From Corynebacterium aurimucosum (GTDB lineage Bacteria; Actinomycetota; Actinomycetes; Mycobacteriales; Mycobacteriaceae), in the NCBI RefSeq assembly GCF_030408555.1, contig NZ_CP047048.1, forward strand, positions 930,001-994,000: 64,000 nucleotides of DNA, given 5' to 3'. The number at the start of each line of letters is the position of its first letter. Position 1 is the stretch's first letter. Shown here one piece after another: positions 57,881 through 64,000 of this stretch. A program made the position numbers and the translations under genes. The notes beneath the pieces were generated by a model, which was not told the origin of the DNA, ran no database searches, and saw nothing but the letters and a program-made list of their open reading frames with translations.

Positions 57881-60800
57881 GTGGCAACGCCGATGCTGGG
57901 CGGGCTGCTCAAGGTAGCCGCCTCAGATCCGAAACTTAAAGGCCTCGCCTCCCAAGTGGGGGAAGCCTCATTGCACATTACTGGCATCGACCAGGCCCGC
58001 CCCTGGGCCATCGGTACCTTGGCGCACCACGCGCCGGTGCTGGTGGTGACCGCTTCCGGGCGCGAGGCGGAGGATCTCACCGCGGAGCTGACGGCCATGC
58101 TGGGGGATAAGGTGGCTTATTTCCCGGCCTGGGAGACGCTTCCGCATGAGAGGCTGTCGCCGGCCGCGGATATCGTCGGCAAGCGCGCGCGTGTGCTCGA
58201 CCTGGTGGGGGCGGGCAAAGCCCAGGTCGTGGTGACCTCCGCCCGCGGGTACTGCCAGCCCATCCTGAGCAAGGTGGAGGGCCGGGAACCTATCTTCCTC
58301 AAGGAAGAGGATGAACACGAGCTCGCGCATATCCTGTCGGAGCTGGAGTTTCGCGCCTACAAACACGTGGACATGGTGGCCAAGCGCGGTGAGTACGCCA
58401 CGCGCGGCGGCATTCTCGATGTTTTCCCCACCACCTCTGATTACCCGGTGCGTGTGGAGTTCTGGGGCGATGAGATTACGGATATTCGTCAGTTCTCCGT
58501 GGCTGACCAGCGTGCCATCCCCGAGATCGAGGTGGGTGAGGTGGCCATCTATCCCGCCCGCGAGCTGCCGATCACTAATGAGGTCGCCGCGCGTGCCCGC
58601 GAGCTGGCGCAGAAGTTTGGGGGCAACGCAGCGCTGGCAGAGCTGTTGACCAAAGTGGGGGAGCACATCCCAGCCGAAGGTATGGAAGCTGTGCTGGCGG
58701 TGCTTGCCGACGCCCCCTTTGTCACCCTCCCCGAACTGCTTGCCCCGGGCACGCACGTGCTGCTTGTGGCGCCGGAGAAAATCCGCACCCGTATTGCAGA
58801 CTTGGAATCCACCGATGCCGAGTTCTTGGCTGCTGGCTGGGAGGCCGCCGCAATGGGTGCGGATGGCCCGCTGGCGGCCGAGGGCTTGGATACCTCGGCG
58901 TCGAGTTATCGCTCCTATGAGTCCTTGGAGGCGACGTGCCGGAATATCGAGGCCCCGTTGTGGACTTTCGCCCCTCCGGGGATGTTCGCCGCCGCGGAGT
59001 CGGAGACCCTGCCGCTGGACTTTGAACCCGGACCAACCCCGCGCGGTGATATCCCAGAGATTGATGCCATGATGGCGCAGCTTCTGGCGCATACCACGGC
59101 CGGCGGGCGTGCCGCCTTCATTGCCCCTGCGCAGGGTGCGATCAAACGCATGGTGGAGCGCTTCGCGGAAAAGGGCATTCCCACCAAGGTGGCCACTCCT
59201 GGGTGGGAGCCGAGTCCTGGTGAGGTCACCCTCTACCAGGCCTTGTCCCATGCAGGTCTGGTGTTCCCGAAGGTGCGCAAGCTCAAGGACGCTGAGGCGT
59301 TGCCGTTGGTCGTCATCACGGAAACGGATCTCACGGGTAACCGGGTGGGCGATATTGCGGGGGCGAAGCGTCGCCCAGCAAAGCGCCGCAACCGCGTGGA
59401 TCCCCTCGCCTTGAAGCAGGGCGACTACGTGGTGCATGAGACCCATGGCATCGGCAAATTCCTCAAGATGGCCGAGCGCACCGTCCAATCCGGTGATGAG
59501 ACCTCCCGCCGCGAGTACATCGTGCTGGAGTATGCGGCATCCAAGCGCGGGCAGCCTGCCGACCAGCTGTGGGTACCCATGGATTCGTTGGATCTTCTGA
59601 GCAAATACACCGGTGGTGAGGCACCGACGCTGTCCAAGATGGGCGGCTCGGATTGGAAGAACACTAAGAAGAAGGCGCGCGCCGCGGTGCGTGAGATCGC
59701 CGGTGAGCTGGTGGAGCTTTATGCCAAGCGCCAGGCAGCACCGGGCCACCAGTTTGGGCCCGATACCCCGTGGCAGGCGGAGATGGAGGATAACTTCCCC
59801 TTCATCGAGACGGAAGACCAAATGCTGGCCATCGATGCCGTCAAGGAAGATATGGAATCCACGGTGCCGATGGACCGCGTGGTCGTTGGTGATGTGGGCT
59901 ATGGCAAGACCGAGGTGGCAGTGCGCGCAGCCTTCAAGGCGGTGCAAGATGGTAAGCAGGTGGCGGTCCTTGTGCCCACGACCCTGCTGGCGCAACAGCA
60001 CGCCGATACCTTCCGCGAGCGCATGCAGGGCTTCCCAGTGGATATCGAGGTGCTCTCGCGCTTTACTTCGGCCAAGGAGTCCAAGGAGATTCTCTCCGGT
60101 TTGGCGGATGGTTCCGTGGATATCGTCATCGGCACGCACCGCCTGCTGCAAACAGGCGTGCACTGGAAGAACCTAGGCCTCATTGTGGTGGATGAGGAGC
60201 AGCGCTTTGGCGTGGAGCACAAGGAGCACATCAAGGCGCTGAAGGCCAGCGTGGACGTGCTCACCATGTCCGCGACCCCGATTCCGCGCACCTTGGAGAT
60301 GTCCATGGCAGGCATCCGTGAAATGTCTACGATTTTGACCCCACCGGAGGACCGTCACCCGGTCCTGACCTATGTGGGTGCGTACGAGGATAAGCAGGTG
60401 GCCGCGGCTATCCGCCGTGAGCTGCTGCGCGACGGCCAAGTCTTCTTCATCCACAACAAAGTCGCTGACATCGAAAAGAAGGCCCGCGAACTGCGGGACC
60501 TAGTGCCGGAAGCCCGAATCGTCGTGGCACACGGCCAGATGAACGAGGACGTGCTTGAGCGCACCGTCCAAGGTTTCTGGGACCGCGAATTCGACGTGCT
60601 GGTGTGTACCACCATCGTGGAAACCGGCCTGGATATCGCTAATGCGAATACCCTCATCGTGGAAAACGCTCACCACATGGGCCTGTCCCAGCTCCACCAG
60701 CTGCGCGGGCGCGTGGGCCGCTCCCGCGAGCGCGGCTACGCCTACTTCCTCTACCCGAAGGGCGCCACGCTGACGGAGACTTCCTATGACCGTCTGGCCA

Positions 60801-61531
60801 CCATCGCCCAGAACAACGATTTGGGCGCGGGCATGGCCGTGGCTATGAAGGACCTTGAAATGCGCGGTGCCGGCAACGTGCTGGGCGCCGAGCAGTCCGG
60901 CCATATCGCCGGTGTGGGCTTCGATCTCTACGTGCGCCTTGTGGGCGAGGCCGTAGAGACCTTCAAAGCGCTTGCCCGCGGTGAGACCCCCGTGGTCACG
61001 GACGAAGGGCCAAAGGAAATCCGCATCGACCTGCCGGTGGATGCTCATATCCCGGAGTCCTATATCAACTCCGAGCGGCTGCGCCTGGAGGTTTACCGCA
61101 AGCTGGCAGCCTCCAAAGACAACGCAGACTTGGCACACGTGGTGGAAGAAATGCAGGACCGTTACGGGCCTGTCCCGGAGCCTGTGGAACGCCTTCTCGC
61201 GGTAGCGCGCCTGCGCCACCAGGCCCGCCGGGCCGGGGTCAGCGATATCACGGTGCAGGGCACGCGCATTAAGGTCCACCCGGTGGAATTGACGGATTCG
61301 AAACAAGTACGCCTCAAGCGCCTCTTCCCGGGCTCCAATTACCGCGCGGCGGCCAAGGCCATCCAGCTCAACTTCCCCAAGGCTGGCCGCAATGTCACCG
61401 ACCCCAAGCTGCGAGACATTGAACTCCTGCAGTGGATGGCGGATTTCTTGGCATCGATGTTCGAACTCGAGCGCGTTGACGTCAGCGGTGCTAAGACTAA
61501 AAAGAACGTCATTAGCGTAGGAGAAAAATAA
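57881..61531 (+). CDS. mfd: transcription-repair coupling factor Mfd
   Basis: 1216 residues from GTG 57881, immediately after the tetR stop. UvrB-like domains 1-3 (~1-350) have [15 protein letters not shown] and [28 protein letters not shown]. The RNAP-interacting domain (~505-580) has [17 protein letters not shown]. The RecG-like translocase has [21 protein letters not shown] (Walker A), VVDEEQRFG (DEEQ), [15 protein letters not shown] and [14 protein letters not shown]. The C-terminal TRCF domain follows (~1020-1200). It dislodges stalled RNA polymerase and recruits UvrA. The downstream gene overlaps its stop by one base. Confidence 0.97.
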   Translation: MATPMLGGLLKVAASDPKLKGLASQVGEASLHITGIDQARPWAIGTLAHHAPVLVVTASGREAEDLTAELTAMLGDKVAYFPAWETLPHERLSPAADIVGKRARVLDLVGAGKAQVVVTSARGYCQPILSKVEGREPIFLKEEDEHELAHILSELEFRAYKHVDMVAKRGEYATRGGILDVFPTTSDYPVRVEFWGDEITDIRQFSVADQRAIPEIEVGEVAIYPARELPITNEVAARARELAQKFGGNAALAELLTKVGEHIPAEGMEAVLAVLADAPFVTLPELLAPGTHVLLVAPEKIRTRIADLESTDAEFLAAGWEAAAMGADGPLAAEGLDTSASSYRSYESLEATCRNIEAPLWTFAPPGMFAAAESETLPLDFEPGPTPRGDIPEIDAMMAQLLAHTTAGGRAAFIAPAQGAIKRMVERFAEKGIPTKVATPGWEPSPGEVTLYQALSHAGLVFPKVRKLKDAEALPLVVITETDLTGNRVGDIAGAKRRPAKRRNRVDPLALKQGDYVVHETHGIGKFLKMAERTVQSGDETSRREYIVLEYAASKRGQPADQLWVPMDSLDLLSKYTGGEAPTLSKMGGSDWKNTKKKARAAVREIAGELVELYAKRQAAPGHQFGPDTPWQAEMEDNFPFIETEDQMLAIDAVKEDMESTVPMDRVVVGDVGYGKTEVAVRAAFKAVQDGKQVAVLVPTTLLAQQHADTFRERMQGFPVDIEVLSRFTSAKESKEILSGLADGSVDIVIGTHRLLQTGVHWKNLGLIVVDEEQRFGVEHKEHIKALKASVDVLTMSATPIPRTLEMSMAGIREMSTILTPPEDRHPVLTYVGAYEDKQVAAAIRRELLRDGQVFFIHNKVADIEKKARELRDLVPEARIVVAHGQMNEDVLERTVQGFWDREFDVLVCTTIVETGLDIANANTLIVENAHHMGLSQLHQLRGRVGRSRERGYAYFLYPKGATLTETSYDRLATIAQNNDLGAGMAVAMKDLEMRGAGNVLGAEQSGHIAGVGFDLYVRLVGEAVETFKALARGETPVVTDEGPKEIRIDLPVDAHIPESYINSERLRLEVYRKLAASKDNADLAHVVEEMQDRYGPVPEPVERLLAVARLRHQARRAGVSDITVQGTRIKVHPVELTDSKQVRLKRLFPGSNYRAAAKAIQLNFPKAGRNVTDPKLRDIELLQWMADFLASMFELERVDVSGAKTKKNVISVGEK

Positions 61532-62013
61532 TGAACGCCGCGAACAACCACAGTGGGCCGAGTAGAGCTAATCCCCGAATCATCATGATGGTGGTGTGGA
61601 TGTTCGCGGCGTTGTTCAGTATCCCCGTCTCCCTGGTTATCAAGTTAGGCGGTGAGAACGGCGGCTGGCTCACCTTCATGTTGGTGATGTTTGGGATCTT
61701 CCTAGTTGGCATTTGGGTGTTGCTCGGGTTACTCCCGCTATTCATCCGCGCTGATTACCCAAGCCGGTTGGAGTGGGCGTGGGTGTCAATGGCATTGCTG
61801 TTTATCGGCTTCATTGTGGGCAATGCCAACCTGCCCGATTTCGGGGATATTGGGCCAGCCACCGTGCCGACGTGGTGGTCCGGCAACGAGGAAGCGGCCG
61901 AAATTACCGGCGGCATTTTCCTCGTTATCAGCGCCATCGGCCACGTGCTCTGGCTGACCAGCTGCATCGTGTATGCAGTCCTGTCACACCGCTCGGAGCC
62001 CGAGGCCTTCTAG
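61531..62013 (+). CDS. small membrane protein coupled to mfd
   Basis: 160 residues. The ATG overlaps the mfd stop (TAATG). Four hydrophobic segments at ~15-35, 43-68, 78-98 and 125-150. Between spans 3 and 4 is an acidic loop (NLPDFGDIGPATVPTWWSGNEEA). No family recognised. The translational coupling suggests coexpression with mfd but gives no function. It converges on the permease, whose stop overlaps its end by a few bases. Confidence 0.65.
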   Translation: MNAANNHSGPSRANPRIIMMVVWMFAALFSIPVSLVIKLGGENGGWLTFMLVMFGIFLVGIWVLLGLLPLFIRADYPSRLEWAWVSMALLFIGFIVGNANLPDFGDIGPATVPTWWSGNEEAAEITGGIFLVISAIGHVLWLTSCIVYAVLSHRSEPEAF

Positions 62014-63497
62014 AGCACGAGGCGGCCGGTGCCCAAGCCCCACACCGCAGCCACCGCGCCGATAATCACCAGTGCCACCACGAACCACTCAAAAGTGTTG
62101 AATACGCGTTCCTTCTTGTACAGGCGGGTAGCCACGTAAGGAATCATGCTGGGGACCACGGCCAGTGCACCAAGCAGCACGTAGACCGGGTCAGCAGCGT
62201 AGATGAGCCACAGTGAGTAGATGAAGGCGACCAAGCCGATGAAAAAGTGTCGGCGATTTTCGCGGCGGCTCACCTCCGGGCCCGAGATGTCGAAACGCAC
62301 CCCGGCATGTGGGTGCGTTAGGCCCTTGCCGCGCACGGCCAAGAGAACTAGGTACAGCGAGGAGAAGATGTAGGGCAGCAGGTACATGATTGTAGCTAGC
62401 TGCACCATGGCGTTATAAGAGGTCTCGTTGAGGAAAAAGATAATGACGAAGAGCTGAATCGTCAGCGTGGAAATCAGCTGCGCTACCCATGGCGCGCCGG
62501 CAATGTTCACGGTGCCGATCTTGCGGGGGAGAAGGCCATCGACAGCCATCATGACGATCGGCTCTGCGCACAGCATCTGCCAGGACACGTAGGCACCAAG
62601 CACAGAAAGGCACAGACCAAGCGAGATGAGCGCACCACCCCATTCACCCACGGCGGCGGTGAGCACGGAGGCCATCGAGTTATCCGGCAGCGCGGCGAGC
62701 TCCTCCTGGGTGAGTACACCGAAGCTCAGCGTGGACACGGAGACCAGCAGCGCCAAGACGCTGATGAAGCCGATGACGGTGGCACGGCCGACGTCGGAAC
62801 GGGTGCGGGCCTGCTTCGAGTACACGGATGCACCCTCTACGCCGATGAAGACCCACACGGTAAAGAGCATGATGCCCTGTACCTGCTCGAAGAGGGACTT
62901 ATCGGAAGTCTTGCCCCAGATATCCAAGGTGAACTTGTCCCAGCTAAAACCCACGAAAGCGAGGATGATGATGAAGGCCAGGATGGGCACAATCTTGGCT
63001 ACGGACGTCACCATGTTCATGATGGCCGCCTGCTTAATCCCGCGTGCGAGAACAGCAAAGATACCCCAGGACAACAAAGACACTGCGATGGCAGAAACCC
63101 AGCGGTGGTCGGCGTCAAAGAAAGGGACGTAGTGGCCGATAGTGTTGAAAAATAGGGTGGCGTAGCCCACCTGCGCCATCACGGAGCCGAGCCAGTAGCC
63201 CCAACCAGAGGTAAAGCCGATGAAATCACCCAAGCCGGCACGGACATAGGAGTACACGCCGGAGTCGAGATGTGGCTTGCGGTGAGCCAGGATCTGAAAA
63301 ACGAAGGCAACAGAGAGCATGCCCACGCCAGCAATGAGCCAGCCGATGAGCATGGCACCAGGGCCGGCCACGGAGGCGATGTTTTGCGGAAGAGAGAAGA
63401 TTCCGGCGCCCACCGTGGAACCGATGATGAGCGCGACGAGCGTCCACAGCGTCACGGAGTGCGTGCGCGGCGATTCGGTGAGATTGGAAGTGGTCAT
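62010..63497 (-). CDS. APC-family basic amino acid permease (LysI-like)
   Basis: 495 residues, about 12 membrane spans. The family start is LIIGSTVGAGIFSLPQNIA near 19-37 with the substrate loop Gly-rich motif, then GWGYWLGSVMAQVGYATLFF near 105 and IMLFTVWVFIGVEGASVYSKQARTRSDVGRAT near 222. That matches the basic amino acid/polyamine antiporter group (LysI, ArcD). In C. glutamicum the L-lysine permease lysI sits in this neighbourhood close to mfd, and size agrees, so LysI is the best call; arginine/ornithine exchange is the alternative. It is divergent from mazG (81 bases). Confidence 0.8.
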   Translation of the reverse strand: MTTSNLTESPRTHSVTLWTLVALIIGSTVGAGIFSLPQNIASVAGPGAMLIGWLIAGVGMLSVAFVFQILAHRKPHLDSGVYSYVRAGLGDFIGFTSGWGYWLGSVMAQVGYATLFFNTIGHYVPFFDADHRWVSAIAVSLLSWGIFAVLARGIKQAAIMNMVTSVAKIVPILAFIIILAFVGFSWDKFTLDIWGKTSDKSLFEQVQGIMLFTVWVFIGVEGASVYSKQARTRSDVGRATVIGFISVLALLVSVSTLSFGVLTQEELAALPDNSMASVLTAAVGEWGGALISLGLCLSVLGAYVSWQMLCAEPIVMMAVDGLLPRKIGTVNIAGAPWVAQLISTLTIQLFVIIFFLNETSYNAMVQLATIMYLLPYIFSSLYLVLLAVRGKGLTHPHAGVRFDISGPEVSRRENRRHFFIGLVAFIYSLWLIYAADPVYVLLGALAVVPSMIPYVATRLYKKERVFNTFEWFVVALVIIGAVAAVWGLGTGRLVL

Positions 63498-63578
63498 TGG
63501 TTAAAAGTACCCCTTTAGGCGGGCTTTTGTGCAACTGCAGCGAATGTTCATAGGGCCCGGGACCTATACTCGTTGCTT

Positions 63579-64000
63579 ATGACTGTCCTGTTGTTAGATC
63601 CGCGCTGGCCCACCCTAATACCCATGGAGGCCGTTGGAAAACTGCAGGGACCTGTTGTTTTTACCGATGAAGTTCCTGTGAAAGTTCGCTGGGACTTCGA
63701 CCAGTTACTGAGCGGTGAGGATCCTGCAGGCCACGGTGTTGTGGTGAGCACGGACCCCTCCCATCCGCAGGTGCGCGCGCTTATCGACGCCCACGCGGAG
63801 CTCATCCTCGCCCCTTCCTTGGAGGATCCGATGTGGCAGGCGCGCGAGGTGATGATGCGCGCGCGGCGCATAGGGGAGTGGGAGCGCGACCAAACCCACG
63901 AGACCCTGCTGCCATATATGGAGGAAGAGTCCGGTGAGTTTGCCGAGGCGGTGCGGGAGCATGCTTCGGATGCTGAGTTGCTTAAGGAATTGGGCGATGT
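63579..64000 (+). CDS. mazG: MazG-type nucleotide pyrophosphohydrolase (3' end outside window)
   Basis: 140 codons visible from ATG 63579, open at the window end. Residues ~1-75 are an actinobacterial N-terminal extension (MTVLLLDPRWPTLIPMEAVG). The MazG helices begin at EWERDQTHETLLPYMEEESGEFAEAV near 106-130, whose EExxE binds Mg for hydrolysis of NTPs or ppGpp-like substrates; ELLKELGD follows. The second half of the active site lies beyond the window. Confidence 0.8.
   Translation, partial: MTVLLLDPRWPTLIPMEAVGKLQGPVVFTDEVPVKVRWDFDQLLSGEDPAGHGVVVSTDPSHPQVRALIDAHAELILAPSLEDPMWQAREVMMRARRIGEWERDQTHETLLPYMEEESGEFAEAVREHASDAELLKELGD

Noticed and set aside
57968..60163. 731-codon leftward frame opposite mfd
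   Set aside because: Mfd is unambiguous on the plus strand; the long open frame reflects high GC at third positions.
1..64000. CRISPR arrays, restriction or retron/toxin systems
   Set aside because: No regularly spaced direct repeats and no cas, methylase, reverse transcriptase or toxin-antitoxin motifs in the window.

Overview
The window is a chromosomal segment from a Corynebacterium, read from gene content and order. The run gapB, ppk2, pth, rplY, prs, glmU, a Tat-exported multicopper oxidase, mfd, a LysI-type permease and mazG is the familiar corynebacterial order, and coding is GC-rich with many GTG starts. I cannot fix the species from sequence alone.

Layout. 1-5012: the visible part of an AztD-type zinc lipoprotein with a Fur/Zur-like box, an ABC-F ATPase, an AEC carrier, a CAP-like secreted protein and an ABM-domain enzyme. 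5085-10087: an acyltransferase-3/SGNH fusion with a very long low-complexity cytosolic head, a Cof-type HAD phosphatase and a first 3-hydroxyisobutyryl-CoA hydrolase-like protein. 10095-13621: a tightly coupled leftward operon of a UDP-sulfoquinovose synthase (SqdB/SQD1 family), an SqdX/SQD2-type glycosyltransferase and an unknown protein. This looks like a plant- and cyanobacterium-style sulfolipid (SQDG) route in a corynebacterium. 13868-18228: a membrane protein, a gamma-carbonic-anhydrase-like hexapeptide protein, a small unknown, a patatin and an AAE-family exporter.

18427-36602 is one catabolic and regulatory block for branched short-chain acyl-CoAs. It holds a thiolase, 3-hydroxyisobutyryl-CoA hydrolase, enoyl-CoA hydratase, MarR, ACSM-type acyl-CoA synthetase, TetR, acyl-CoA dehydrogenase, HSD10-type dehydrogenase, AcuC deacetylase and Pat acetyltransferase (ATGA-coupled), MmsA, MmsB, a second TetR, a GntP-type permease and a CaiB/BaiF racemase or transferase. 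Together these supply the acyl-CoA steps of valine and isoleucine breakdown. A 24-bp inverted repeat, GTACGA-N12-TCGTAC, sits in front of the thiolase operon, between tetR and the dehydrogenase, and in front of the CaiB gene, which suggests a regulon for the local TetR. The acyl-CoA synthetase carries the PxxxxGK motif recognised by Pat enzymes, so the acetylation pair beside it is a plausible post-translational switch.

36678-52112 is conserved housekeeping (RF3, two peptidyl-tRNA hydrolases, nitronate monooxygenase, GapB, PPK2, L25, PRPP synthetase, GlmU, MFS, multicopper oxidase). 52171-55320 is a nested mobile element: an IS30-type element whose transposase is split by an IS3-type element with a 4-bp GAAA duplication. 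Removing the insertion restores the frame exactly. 55414-57122 holds a TRIC-family channel, a DUF2335-like membrane protein and tRNA-Gln(UUG). 57272-64000 holds a TetR regulator, mfd, a small membrane protein, a LysI-like permease and the start of mazG.

No CRISPR array, rRNA or recognisable riboswitch was seen. No intergenic stretch over about 300 bases is left unexplained.
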